Shown: piece by piece, positions 43,097 to 51,770 of the stretch
Position numbering within the stretch: position 1 is the stretch's first letter
Layout of the letters: every line of letters begins with the position of its first letter
Source: VXNJ01 sp009840625
Lineage (GTDB): Bacteria; Chloroflexota; UBA11872; VXNJ01
DNA: 64,000 bases
NCBI GenBank assembly: GCA_965207915.1
Contig: OZ242304.1
Location: 1,488,001-1,552,000, forward strand
Direction of reading: 5' to 3'
Program-made: the position numbers and the translations under genes
The notes under the pieces: model-generated
Seen by the model: only the letters and a program-made list of their open reading frames with translations
The model's database searches: none
What the model was told of the DNA's origin: nothing

Positions 43097-46072
43097 TTCC
43101 AAAAAGACCTGATCGCCGCCCTCGGCCCGGGCCGCCGCGCAGGCCATCGCGCAGTAGAGCGCGCCGGGTGCGATCACCCGGCCGAAGACCAGGTGGTCGG
43201 CCAGCCAGGCCGGTTCCGATTCGAATATCTCGGCCTCGAAGGAGACGCCGCCGCGGGCCGATTCATGGCGATCCCCGAGCAGCGGGAGGCCCGCCGCGCC
43301 GCGCCGACGCCCGGCCTGCGGGATCCAGTGCCGCGAACGCTGGAACGGATATCCGGGCAGCGAGATCCGCCGCGGCGCCTCTCCTTCGAAAAGGCCGGCG
43401 AACGAGATTTCAAGGCCCAGTTCGTAGGACCGCGCCACCGCATCGACGAAGCCGCTCGCGGGTCCGGAATCGGATCCCCGGCGGCGCGGACGGCGCATGC
43501 TGGCCAGAACGGCCGGGGCCGGCGGCCCGTGTCCATCGGGCTCGGACTCCGGCCAGGCGAGAGTCGTCATCGGGCCCAGCAGGGCGTGCGGCCCGATTTC
43601 GATCACCAGATCGACTCCGAGCTCGGCCATGGTTCTTACCCCGCCGGCGAACGCGACCGCCTGCCGCGCGTGTTCGCGCCAGTAGGCCCCGTCCAGGGAT
43701 AGGTCGGGCCCGACCGCTTGTCCGGTCAGATTGCTTACGAAGGTGAGATCGGGGGGCCGGATCGCGACTTTGGCGAGCGAGGCTTCGAGCGCGTCCAGGG
43801 CGGGTTCGACCAGGGCGCTGTGGAATGCCCGGGTCGTGTTCAGCCGGGAAACTCTAATGCCCCGGGCACCGAACCGCGCAAGGATCGCGTCGATGTCTGC
43901 GGCGCGGCCGCTTACGACCTGATGGGCGCCGTTGTCGGCCGAAACGTCCAGCACCGCGCCGGGCTCCACCGCCTTGTAGGCGCTTACTTCCGCGGCCACT
44001 TCCGGCGGCGGGGCAAAGACCGCGGCCATGTTCCCCGGGTCGGTTTCCGAGAGCAGCGTTCCGCGGGCGGCCGCGAAGCGCATGCCGTCCTCGAGGCTGA
44101 AAACGCCGGCCGCCCAGGCGGCCGCGATTTCGCCGACGCTGTGGCCCATCACGACGCCGGGCCGCACCCCCACGCTGTCCCAGAGAGCGGTCAGCGCGCA
44201 TTCCAGGGCGTACAACGCCGGCTGCTCCCAGGCCGTGTCCCCGAGGTCGCCGGTCGATCCGTTGCGACCGAACATCACATCCAGCAGCGATTCCCCGCGG
44301 GCTTCCCGGAAGGCCTCTTCGCATCTGTCCAAGACCGCCCTGGCGACTGGTTCGTGATCGTAGAGATCGCGGCCCATTCCGAGCCATTGGCTGCCCTGGC
44401 CGGTGAATGCGAAAGCGATTTTGGCGGGGACTCCGGCTGCCCTGCCCGCGCCCTCGATGACGTCCCGGAGGCCCGCGCGCAGAGATTCGGCGTCGCCGAA
44501 TGTCACGCCCGCGCGGTGATCGAAATGTTGGCGTCCGGCACCCGCCGTCCACGCCATGTCGGTGAGCGCCTGTGCGGCGAGCCGATCGTCGGACCAGTCA
44601 TCCGACTGCCCGGCGAGCCAGGTCAGGTAGCTGCCCGCCAGGTCCTTTAAAGCGCCCTCGGATTTGCCGGAAATGGGCAGGAAACGGCTCTGCCGGCGCG
44701 CGGTCGGTTCGTTTGCCGGGCCCGGGACGCCGTCCGGACCGCGGTACTCCTCCACCAGCATGTGGGCGTTGGTGCCGGATATTCCGAAGGAGTTGACGGC
44801 GGCGAGGCGCGGCCGGCCGTCGCGTTGCGGCCAATCGATCATCGAATCGGTGATCTGCAGCGGCACCCGGTCCCACTCGATGGCTGGATTGGGGTTCTCA
44901 AAGTGCAGGTGCCTGGGAATGATTCCCCGATTGACCGTGAGGACCGCCTTGATCAGACCGGCGACCCCGGCCGCCGACTCCAGGTGGCCGATGTTGGTCT
45001 TGACCGAACCAACCAGCAGCGGCCGGTCGCCGTCGCGCTCGCGGCAGTAGGCATTGGCGACGGCTTCGATTTCGATCGGGTCGCCCACCGCCGTACCGGT
45101 GCCGTGGGCTTCAAGGTAGTCAACGTCGTTGGCCCCGGCACCGGCGTGCGAGAGTGCGGCCTCGATCACCTGCTCGAGCGCCGGAACGTGCGGGACCGTC
45201 AGGCCGGAACTGGCCCCGCCGTGATTGACGGCCGACCCGCGAATGACCGCCCAGATCCGGTCGCCGTCGCGTACGGCTTCGCTCAACCGCTTCAGGACCA
45301 CGACACCGCAGCCCTCGCCGCGCACGTAACCGTTGGCCGAGGCGTCGAACGCCTTGCACTGACCGTCCGGTGACAGCATCATCGAATCTGCCCGCAGTTC
45401 GTAAATGCGGCCGTTCAGGATTGCCTGGACTCCCCCGGCGATGGCCAGGTCAGCTTTGCTCTGCTGGAGGTCGGCTACCGCGTCGTGGACTGAGACCAGC
45501 GACGATGCGCAGGCCGCGTCGACCGCTTTTGCCGGCCCCATAAGGCCGAGCACGAAGGAGACCCGTCCGCTGGCGCCGTTGAGGTTGGTTCCGCTGAGGG
45601 CGTAAAGGCACCCCGCCGCTTCGGTCGGGCGAGACGAGTCGACGACCAGCATGCGGTATTCGTCGTTGCTGATCCCGGCGTAGACGCCGGTGCGGCTCCC
45701 GCGCAGAGTTGCGGCGTCGATTCCGGCGTCTTCGAGAGCCAGCCAGCTCATTTCCAGCATCATGCGTTGCTGGGGATCGAGCAGTTCGGCTTCTACCGGG
45801 GAGATGCGGAAAAACTCCGCATCGAATTGATCTATGTCGTCTACGAACGCCCCGAAGCGACAGGCTTGGGCCCGCTCAGCGGTGTCTGGAAACAGCTCCG
45901 CCATGCGACCGCTGCCGGAGTTGGGGTCACCTTCCCGTACCGAGTTCTGACCGGATTCCAGCAGGTCCCAGAATGCCGGGATGTCTGGTGCACCCGGAAA
46001 CCGGCAGGCCATCCCGATCACGGCGATGGGCTCACCGTGCTGCGGGGACTGGCTGTTGCGGGACACGTTCAA
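43079..46072 (-). CDS. type I polyketide synthase, N-terminal portion: KS, AT, truncated DH
   Basis: A 997-residue frame from a TTG at 46072. KS1 has Cys188 (DAACASSLVSVH), His323 (EAHGTGTAVGDP) and His363 (NIGHLESAAG). AT1 has GQGSQ, Ser645 in GHSVGEIAAAW and His751 in TTRAFHSALVEP, a pattern nearer the malonyl-type HAFH than YASH. The DH start has the catalytic His960 in DHLVFGRVIAP. At residue 992 the transposon begins and contributes five residues and a stop. The original protein continued through the fragment ending at 21341. As it stands only KS-AT can be functional. It is transcribed away from the acyl carrier protein gene. Confidence 0.93.
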   Translation of the reverse strand: MNVSRNSQSPQHGEPIAVIGMACRFPGAPDIPAFWDLLESGQNSVREGDPNSGSGRMAELFPDTAERAQACRFGAFVDDIDQFDAEFFRISPVEAELLDPQQRMMLEMSWLALEDAGIDAATLRGSRTGVYAGISNDEYRMLVVDSSRPTEAAGCLYALSGTNLNGASGRVSFVLGLMGPAKAVDAACASSLVSVHDAVADLQQSKADLAIAGGVQAILNGRIYELRADSMMLSPDGQCKAFDASANGYVRGEGCGVVVLKRLSEAVRDGDRIWAVIRGSAVNHGGASSGLTVPHVPALEQVIEAALSHAGAGANDVDYLEAHGTGTAVGDPIEIEAVANAYCRERDGDRPLLVGSVKTNIGHLESAAGVAGLIKAVLTVNRGIIPRHLHFENPNPAIEWDRVPLQITDSMIDWPQRDGRPRLAAVNSFGISGTNAHMLVEEYRGPDGVPGPANEPTARRQSRFLPISGKSEGALKDLAGSYLTWLAGQSDDWSDDRLAAQALTDMAWTAGAGRQHFDHRAGVTFGDAESLRAGLRDVIEGAGRAAGVPAKIAFAFTGQGSQWLGMGRDLYDHEPVARAVLDRCEEAFREARGESLLDVMFGRNGSTGDLGDTAWEQPALYALECALTALWDSVGVRPGVVMGHSVGEIAAAWAAGVFSLEDGMRFAAARGTLLSETDPGNMAAVFAPPPEVAAEVSAYKAVEPGAVLDVSADNGAHQVVSGRAADIDAILARFGARGIRVSRLNTTRAFHSALVEPALDALEASLAKVAIRPPDLTFVSNLTGQAVGPDLSLDGAYWREHARQAVAFAGGVRTMAELGVDLVIEIGPHALLGPMTTLAWPESEPDGHGPPAPAVLASMRRPRRRGSDSGPASGFVDAVARSYELGLEISFAGLFEGEAPRRISLPGYPFQRSRHWIPQAGRRRGAAGLPLLGDRHESARGGVSFEAEIFESEPAWLADHLVFGRVIAPGALYCAMACAAARAEGGDQVFLEGAYIW
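43097..43104. repeat. target-site duplication, right copy
   Basis: TTCCAAAA directly outside the right inverted repeat, identical to 28574-28581. Confidence 0.92.
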
Positions 46073-46480
46073 TGTCTCAATTTCGGAGGCCGACAGAAAT
46101 GAGGGCCGTTCTCGGGCCGCGCAACCGGACTAATCCCGTCTCGTGCGGTCCGCTGGGCTTACGGTCCGATACAGCCGCATGCGAGAACCCATCCAATGTC
46201 AATCGACACCATTCAAGTTCGTCGATTCTCCCACCCGGACCCGACCTGGACAGTGGCAGATTGCTCGTCACGAGGCGTAGCTGCGGCCGGATTTGCCCCC
46301 GCGATACCAGGCCGCTGTTCCACACCGGGCGCGCTTGGCCCGCCGCTTGGACTCGGCTGGGTCCAATTCGGCGGCCGGCATCTCCGACCGGCGAAGCGGG
46401 AAGAGGCTAGTATCGATTCGGGACGTGGCCGAAATGTGATTTGCTGCGTACCGAGGGCCAACCACCAAAGGAATCAGCCA
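46073..46480. other. divergent promoter region between the PKS and the acyl carrier protein
   Basis: About 400 nt between two divergently oriented starts. No credible reading frame. AAAGGA at 46468-46473 is the ribosome-binding site of the acyl carrier protein gene. Promoters could not be fixed by eye. Confidence 0.5.
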
Positions 46481-46726
46481 ATGGCATCGACCGCAGACCG
46501 TCTCCGGGAATTGATCAGCGAAAACATCGAAGTTGACGGCAAGCCGGTGGATGTGCCGGACGACATGAGTTTCTCTCTCACCGCCGCCGGGGTTTCCTCG
46601 CTCGACCTGGTCGCGTTCGGAAAACTGGTCAGTCAGGAATTCGGCGTTGCGTTCGAACTCAAGGACTGCACCGAGATCGACAGCCTCGGAAAACTCGTCG
46701 CGTTCATCGAAGACAAGGCCGCGTAG
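46481..46726 (+). CDS. free-standing acyl carrier protein
   Basis: An 81-residue acyl carrier protein. Helix 1 (DRLRELISENI), the phosphopantetheine region AGVSSLDLVAFGKLV with Ser40, and the C-terminal helix (LGKLVAFIEDKAA) fit the fold; the usual D-S-L reads S-S-L. It starts at ATG 46481 with AAAGGA upstream. It lies beside a PKS whose last module ends after the AT without its own carrier domain, so it may act in trans as the acceptor, which is inference. Ordinary fatty-acid ACP is the alternative, but no fab genes are near. Confidence 0.85.
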   Translation: MASTADRLRELISENIEVDGKPVDVPDDMSFSLTAAGVSSLDLVAFGKLVSQEFGVAFELKDCTEIDSLGKLVAFIEDKAA

Positions 46727-46993
46727 GGCGCAGTTTTCGCTCGATCCACGCTAGCAGCCGGGTTTGTAGTACAGACCACATTGCTGCACCGGCGATCCTG
46801 GCTGCCGAAAACCCACCGTCGATTGCCACGCGGGCATCCCTGCTTGACAGCCTCTGCGGACGCCTTTCGAAGTGCCGGCTCACTGGTGGAGCCAATCATC
46901 AAGGGATGACAGGTGCGACCAAGGTGGCGGCGCACGCTTAGCCCACGAAGCGACTAACTGTTGTTACGAGTCGCTGCCGACTTGGTTTGCGGT

Positions 46994-47380
46994 TCAGCGT
47001 TGAGTTGCTTTCCTGCGCTCTAGTGCGCTCTGGATTAAGCCTCGAACTGCCGGCCGGCCGGCATCATCTAGCGAGCGAATCTTCACATGGCGCATTTTGG
47101 CGCCGGTTCCCTCAAGCAGCCCCTCCGGGTCCGCCAGCTCGATTGCCTGGTAGAAACCGAGGTTTATCCACCTTTTGGCGGGTTGAATGTAGGCGTAGCC
47201 GTCGATCATCTTTCTTGGGCCAACTCCATAGGTTGCGGCCCGATCGCCGAGGCGGACCACTTCGTTGGCGTTTGGATCGACCCCGAACACCGTCTCCCTT
47301 ACAGCCCTGGCAATTGGATGCAGAGGTTTTTCCGTGATCGCTAGCAATTCGTCGAATGTCCCGTACCTGGTTTTGGGCAT
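46994..47380 (-). CDS. DUF1801-like small protein
   Basis: A 128-residue protein resembling the DUF1801/YdhG-like fold. Recognisable parts are the N-terminal FDELLAITEKPLHPIARAVRETVF, the central YAYIQPAKRWINLGFYQ and the closing KMRHVKIRSLDDAG. Members are small alpha-beta proteins with no settled biochemical role. It lies between the acyl carrier protein and a dehydrogenase gene, on the opposite strand to the former. Function unassigned. Confidence 0.75.
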   Translation of the reverse strand: MPKTRYGTFDELLAITEKPLHPIARAVRETVFGVDPNANEVVRLGDRAATYGVGPRKMIDGYAYIQPAKRWINLGFYQAIELADPEGLLEGTGAKMRHVKIRSLDDAGRPAVRGLIQSALERRKATQR

Positions 47381-47579
47381 GGTCCTGCTGCCTTTCTTTG
47401 CCGTTTCAGCTGAGCAATCTTGAGGGCGTTAGCACGGCGCTGGGAGGAGATTGCCGACCCTAACGAGTCTTCATCGGGAAGTGGGCCGCGCCGGCCCAAT
47501 CACCGCAATCGCAATGAAGGCGCCGGCCCACTATGGGAACCTACTTCTCCATTCATGCTCCCGCCGCCGATGCTGGCGA

Positions 47580-48554
47580 CTACGCCGGCTCAGGCCTGCT
47601 CAACCCGACCACGTCATAGCTCATATCGACCAGCCTCCTGGCGGACTCCATGTTCCTGGCGTTCGGGTTCGGGGTCTGCATCGGCCAACCGCCCCGGCGG
47701 CACTGCTTGTCCCGGTAGAGCACACTGCTCTGGCTGAAGTAGGCGCCCGAATGGTTCGTCGCGGAGTCGGACAGCAGGCAGTGCAGTGTGGTCTGGGCCG
47801 ATTGCTCGTTGCTGTCGGAGACTAGTCGGCTGAGGGGCCGCATGACGGCCATTGCGGCCCGTATTGGCAGGCTGCCACCGGACCCGAAGTTCGACCTAGC
47901 CCACCCGGGGTGTAGCGAGAAGACGGTCACCCCCGTGCCGGCAAGTCGTTCGGCGAGTTCCTTTGCATATAGGACAGTCGCCACTTTCGCTTCGGCGTAG
48001 GCGGCGAAGTTGCGGAATTCCCGGCGCTGGTAGTTGAGATCGTCGAGGTTTACGTTCGGCCGGTTCTTGTCGCTGCCGGCGTGCACCACCGATGAGACGA
48101 TCGCCATGCGTGAGGGTGCACTCGCTCGCAAGGTGTCCAGTAACAACTCTGTAAGCAGGAAGTGACCGAAGTAGCTCACGCCGATGGTCAATTCGATTCC
48201 GTCCTTCGTGTACTGGGGGCCCTGGCCCATCGAGACGAATCCGGCATTGCACGCCAAGCCGTCCAAGCGGTCGTGATTTGCATTGAATTCGGCGACGAAA
48301 TCTCGGACTGACTGAAGGTCGGCCAAGTCCAGGCGCATGACCTCGTGGCTGCCATTGAGTCCGCTGAAGCTCCGCGCCGCCTCTCTGCCTGCATCGGTTC
48401 TGCGGCAGGCCAGTACGACGTGCCCGCCCTGCCTGACCAACTGGCGAGTGGTTTCGAGGCCGACGCCAGAGTTGGCGCCGGTCACGATGAAGGTCTTTCC
48501 GCTCAGGTCCTTCGACCGGGTCGCTGCGTCAAGCGACAGTCTCTTGCGAAACAT
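47580..48554 (-). CDS. short-chain dehydrogenase/reductase
   Basis: A 324-residue classical SDR resembling retinol dehydrogenase/WW-domain oxidoreductase types. The nucleotide-binding motif is VTGANSGVGLETTRQL, the structural NAG is CNAGFVS, the catalytic Ser is in IVSSVVHAG and the Tyr-Lys pair is in FAAYAEAKVA, with HPGWARSNFG after it. It probably reduces or oxidises a hydrophobic alcohol or ketone with NAD(P)H. It lies near the PKS and acyl carrier protein but on the opposite strand to the latter, so a link to polyketide tailoring is only possible. Confidence 0.9.
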   Translation of the reverse strand: MFRKRLSLDAATRSKDLSGKTFIVTGANSGVGLETTRQLVRQGGHVVLACRRTDAGREAARSFSGLNGSHEVMRLDLADLQSVRDFVAEFNANHDRLDGLACNAGFVSMGQGPQYTKDGIELTIGVSYFGHFLLTELLLDTLRASAPSRMAIVSSVVHAGSDKNRPNVNLDDLNYQRREFRNFAAYAEAKVATVLYAKELAERLAGTGVTVFSLHPGWARSNFGSGGSLPIRAAMAVMRPLSRLVSDSNEQSAQTTLHCLLSDSATNHSGAYFSQSSVLYRDKQCRRGGWPMQTPNPNARNMESARRLVDMSYDVVGLSRPEPA

Positions 48555-48745
48555 GGCTCCCTTTTGGTTGGGTTCTTGCCACCGCGCGCCGGGTGGCGTC
48601 AGCTAAATGGACTACCTGAAGATGTCACCCAGCCCAGCCCAGTGGACGGTGGGAGAAGCTGACGGCCCAGCGCGCCGCGGCCCAAAGGAACGCCTATAAA
48701 CCCAGCCGGAAACTCAGCGCGAAGGTTCTTGATTTAGTTCAAGTC

Positions 48746-48832
48746 TGGTGGGGAAGGAGGGACTCGAACCCTCACGGGTTTGAACCCACGTGATCCTAAA
48801 TCACGCTCGTCTGCCAATTCCGACACTTCCCC
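48746..48832 (-). tRNA. tRNA-Leu (anticodon UAG)
   Basis: The reverse strand gives an 87-nt class II tRNA. Acceptor GGGGAAG pairs with CTTCCCC, the anticodon stem-loop GTGATTTAGGATCAC has anticodon TAG, there is a long variable arm (GTGGGTTCAAACCCGT region) and a T-arm with GGTTCGAGTCC. Discriminator A and the encoded CCA are at 48749-48746. Confidence 0.95.
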
Positions 48833-48884
48833 GCCGGGGCGCTGCGGCCTGGCCGCGGTCGGACCGCCCGATTCTCCGCGAACT

Positions 48885-49499
48885 TTACCCGTTGAATCGA
48901 GCGGAGACTTCAGCCCAGTTGATCACGTTGTTGAAAGCCGCAATGTAGGCCGGCCGAAGGTTCTGGTACTTGAGGTAGTAGGCGTGTTCCCACACATCGA
49001 TGCCCAGAAGCGGCGTTCCGGAACCGTCCATTAGCGGATTGTCCTGGTTCGCCGTATCGGTCACGGCCACGCCGCCGCCAGTTTTGACCAGCCAGGCCCA
49101 ACCGGAACCGAACCGCCCCGCCGCGGCAGCGGCGAGTGCCGATTCGAACCCGTCCAAGCCGCCGAACGCGGCATCGATCGCGGACTTTAGCTCGGCCGAA
49201 GCGTTGGCGTCGTAACCGGAGCCACCGGGGGCGATGACCTGCCAGAAAAGGCTGTGGTTGTAGTGGCCGCCGCCGTTGTTGCGCACCGCGGTCTGTATTC
49301 CGGCGGGCAGGCCGCCCAGATCGCTGACCAGGTCTTCCACGCTCCGGCCGGCCAGGTCGTCGTGCCCTTCGAGCGCGGCGTTCAGGTTGGCCACGTAGGT
49401 GGCGTGGTGACGGTCGTGGTGGATTTCCATGGTGCGCGCGTCGATGTGCGGCTCGAGCGCGTCGAAGGCGTATCCGAGGTCGGGAAGTTCGTGGGCCAT
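48885..49499 (-). CDS. Fe/Mn-type superoxide dismutase
   Basis: A 204-residue cytosolic SOD starting MAHELPDLGYAFDALEPHID at the ATG 49499, with AGGAG 6-8 nt upstream. Metal ligands are present: His in EIHHDRHHATYV, His in GGHYNHSLFW, and the Asp/His pair in GIDVWEHAYYLKYQN. The GGGHYNH and WAWLVK contexts fit the Fe/Mn superfamily, but metal choice cannot be told. A longer frame to 49697 is not used because the ribosome-binding site favours 49499. Confidence 0.95.
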   Translation of the reverse strand: MAHELPDLGYAFDALEPHIDARTMEIHHDRHHATYVANLNAALEGHDDLAGRSVEDLVSDLGGLPAGIQTAVRNNGGGHYNHSLFWQVIAPGGSGYDANASAELKSAIDAAFGGLDGFESALAAAAAGRFGSGWAWLVKTGGGVAVTDTANQDNPLMDGSGTPLLGIDVWEHAYYLKYQNLRPAYIAAFNNVINWAEVSARFNG

Positions 49500-49663
49500 A
49501 AACTCCTGCTTTCGTTGGGGCGTCTGGCTCGCGGTCCGGGGTCTTTGAATCGGCGACCCTGCGGGACCGAGCAATCTGCGGCGAAATGGGCCGCGTGCCG
49601 AGCCAAAGCGGTGGTACAGGCAAATAATAGGTTGGGCACGGGCGGCCGATCCTCGCCCCCAAG

Positions 49664-50164
49664 GTGGCGCCGAGGCTGTCCCGATATCCAGCATCACCGC
49701 GAAAGGCCGTCGAATTGTCCCGATTCGGAGACTGCATCTCCCACATTGACGAGATTCCGCCGTTCGAGTACGAGCAGCCGACCGAATTCGGCGGGCGCGG
49801 AACGCGCATCGGCATATCGCGGGCGACCGGCGGGGCCCGCTTGGAACTCGACATCACGATCGTGGCGCCGGGCGACCGGTTGAGCTTCGCGCACTGGCAT
49901 TCGGCGTCGGAGGAAGTGTTCTACGTGATGAAGGGGACGCCCACGGTCGTAATCGACGGCGAGGAGCACCAATTGCGAGCCGGGTCAGTGCTGACCCGCC
50001 CGGCCGGGTCGGGGATCCCGCACCACTTTGAAAACAACGGCAGCGAAGATGCCTGGATCATGGGCGCCAACAACGTCCCCGAGTCCGACGAGGTCGACGA
50101 GGTATTTAGGCCCGAGATCGGCCTGGCCTACAACACGCGCACCGGCCAAGAGCGCGCCATGTGA
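49664..50164 (+). CDS. cupin domain protein
   Basis: A 166-residue frame with a complete cupin barrel: ISRATGGARLELDITIVAPG, FAHWHSASEEVFYVMKGTPT (motif 1 with HWHSASEE, a full HxH...E metal set), LRAGSVLTRPAGSGIPHHFEN (motif 2 with His). The start is uncertain: the GTG at 49664 or an internal TTG near 49715. Probably a metal-dependent enzyme or sugar-binding protein; no substrate can be named. Confidence 0.82.
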   Translation: MAPRLSRYPASPRKAVELSRFGDCISHIDEIPPFEYEQPTEFGGRGTRIGISRATGGARLELDITIVAPGDRLSFAHWHSASEEVFYVMKGTPTVVIDGEEHQLRAGSVLTRPAGSGIPHHFENNGSEDAWIMGANNVPESDEVDEVFRPEIGLAYNTRTGQERAM

Positions 50165-50289
50165 ACGCCGCCGGCGACTTTGATGCAAAATTCGCCGGGA
50201 CCGGGCGAACGCCCGCCGGAGCCGGGAGGCTGCGGATGACCCGGATCGATCCGACCGGCCCCGGTTTCGCCAGCACCTAAGGTTGGGAA

Positions 50290-51084
50290 ATGGGGAATTT
50301 GAACGTACCGGCACTGATGCGGGTCGCAATCGCGCTGGTTGCGATCCTGGTCGTGGCGGTGCTGATTTTTGTTTTCGTCCAGCAGCAGACCGCCGACGAA
50401 GGTCCGGCTCCGGTCGAAATCGGGGCCACGCCCACCGAGCTGGCCCAGCTCAACCGGCTCGGGATTTCGGTCCAGGGGCAAGCGATGCGCTCGGTCGAGC
50501 CCGATCACGCGATAGTGAGCCTGGGAATCGAGGCCGTCGGACCCACTTCGGCCGAGGCCACCGCCGAACTCTCGGGCAAGTCCAACCAGATCGTTCAGGC
50601 GGCCGCCGACACCGGCGTTGCCGAAGCCGATATCCAGACCAGCGGGCTGTCGTTGTTCCCGGTCTACGGGGACATCGACGAACTCCAGCAGCCGACGATC
50701 CTGGGCTACCGGGCCAGCGCCAACTACACCATTACCGTCCGCGCCATCGATGACGTTGCCGCGGTCCTGGACGCGGCCCTGGAAGCCGGCGCCAATTCGA
50801 TCGACGGGGTCGAATTTGCTTCAAACCAGATCGCGGCCACCCGCGAAGAGCTTTTGGCCGAGGCCACCCATGAAGCCGCCCGCAAGGCCGAAGCCATTGC
50901 GGCGGCGTTGAACGGCAAGCTGGGCGGCCTGATCTGGCTCGACGAAGAGTACTTTTCCACCGACCCGTTCCCGTCCCGTGCGTTCGCCGCCGAGGCTTCG
51001 TTTGCCGGAGGACCGGCGGTATCGGCCGGTTCGCTTACGGTAACTGTCCAAGTGCGCGCCAATTTCGGCTTCGAGCGCGAATGA
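50290..51084 (+). CDS. SIMPL domain (DUF541) membrane-anchored protein
   Basis: A 264-residue protein with one N-terminal membrane segment (ALVAILVVAVLIFVFVQ) and a large extracytoplasmic SIMPL/DUF541 domain, seen in ISVQGQAMRSVEPDHAIVSLG, LSLFPVYGDIDELQQPTILG, YRASANYTITVRAID and the closing SAGSLTVTVQVRANFGFE. The family (YggE in E. coli) has been tied to oxidative stress tolerance and can form oligomeric assemblies; its mechanism is unclear. The TrkA-like gene starts 25 nt downstream on the same strand. Confidence 0.88.
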   Translation: MGNLNVPALMRVAIALVAILVVAVLIFVFVQQQTADEGPAPVEIGATPTELAQLNRLGISVQGQAMRSVEPDHAIVSLGIEAVGPTSAEATAELSGKSNQIVQAAADTGVAEADIQTSGLSLFPVYGDIDELQQPTILGYRASANYTITVRAIDDVAAVLDAALEAGANSIDGVEFASNQIAATREELLAEATHEAARKAEAIAAALNGKLGGLIWLDEEYFSTDPFPSRAFAAEASFAGGPAVSAGSLTVTVQVRANFGFERE

Positions 51085-51109
51085 AGCGCCTGCCCGGGGT
51101 GTCCGCCCG

Positions 51110-51769
51110 GTGATCGACGATAAAGCCAACTTCGCGGTCCTCGGCCTGGGCCGGTTCGGCAGCAACCTGGCGCTGGACCTGGCCCGGATGGGGCACGAGG
51201 TCCTCGCGGTCGACAACGATGAGGCCAAACTTCATCCGGTGGTGGACGTAGTCGACCATGCCGCCCAGGCCGACATCACCGATGAAGGTGCCCTGCGCGA
51301 ACTGGGCGTGGCCGACTACTCGTGCGCCTGCATCGCGGTCACCGACCTGCAAACTTCGATCCTGTGCGTGATGCACCTCAAGCGCCTGGGGATCGGGCGG
51401 ATCCACTGCAAGGTGCGCCACGACCTGCACCGCGAGATCCTCGAGCACCTGGGCGCCGATCAGGTCGTTTTCCCCGAGCAGCAGATGGCCGCCCAGGTGG
51501 CGCGCGACCTGGGAACCCCGAACATCTCGGAATACCTTGAGGTGATCGGCCCGTTTGGGATAGGTCAGATCGAAGCCCCGTCGCGCTTCATCGGGCGCAG
51601 CCTGGCCGATTTGGACCTGCGCGCCAACTTCGACGTGGTACCGGTGCTGATCCGCCGCGGATCGCGGGTGATCATGCAACCCGAACTCAATGAAATCGTG
51701 CGCCGCGACGATGTCCTCGTCCTGGCCGGCCGCCAGGAGCAGCTCGGGAAGCTGACCGCTTCCGCCTAA
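51110..51769 (+). CDS. TrkA/KtrA-type potassium transport regulatory protein
   Basis: A 219-residue cytosolic RCK protein that gates a potassium transporter in response to nucleotides. The N-terminal Rossmann part has FAVLGLGRFGSNLALDL and ends its second strand with VLAVDNDEAK; the C-terminal RCK_C part is present. It starts with GTG just after the SIMPL gene. No TrkH/KtrB partner is in the window. The stop is followed within a few bases by the left side of an IS481-like element. Confidence 0.93.
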   Translation: MIDDKANFAVLGLGRFGSNLALDLARMGHEVLAVDNDEAKLHPVVDVVDHAAQADITDEGALRELGVADYSCACIAVTDLQTSILCVMHLKRLGIGRIHCKVRHDLHREILEHLGADQVVFPEQQMAAQVARDLGTPNISEYLEVIGPFGIGQIEAPSRFIGRSLADLDLRANFDVVPVLIRRGSRVIMQPELNEIVRRDDVLVLAGRQEQLGKLTASA

Positions 51770-51770
51770 A

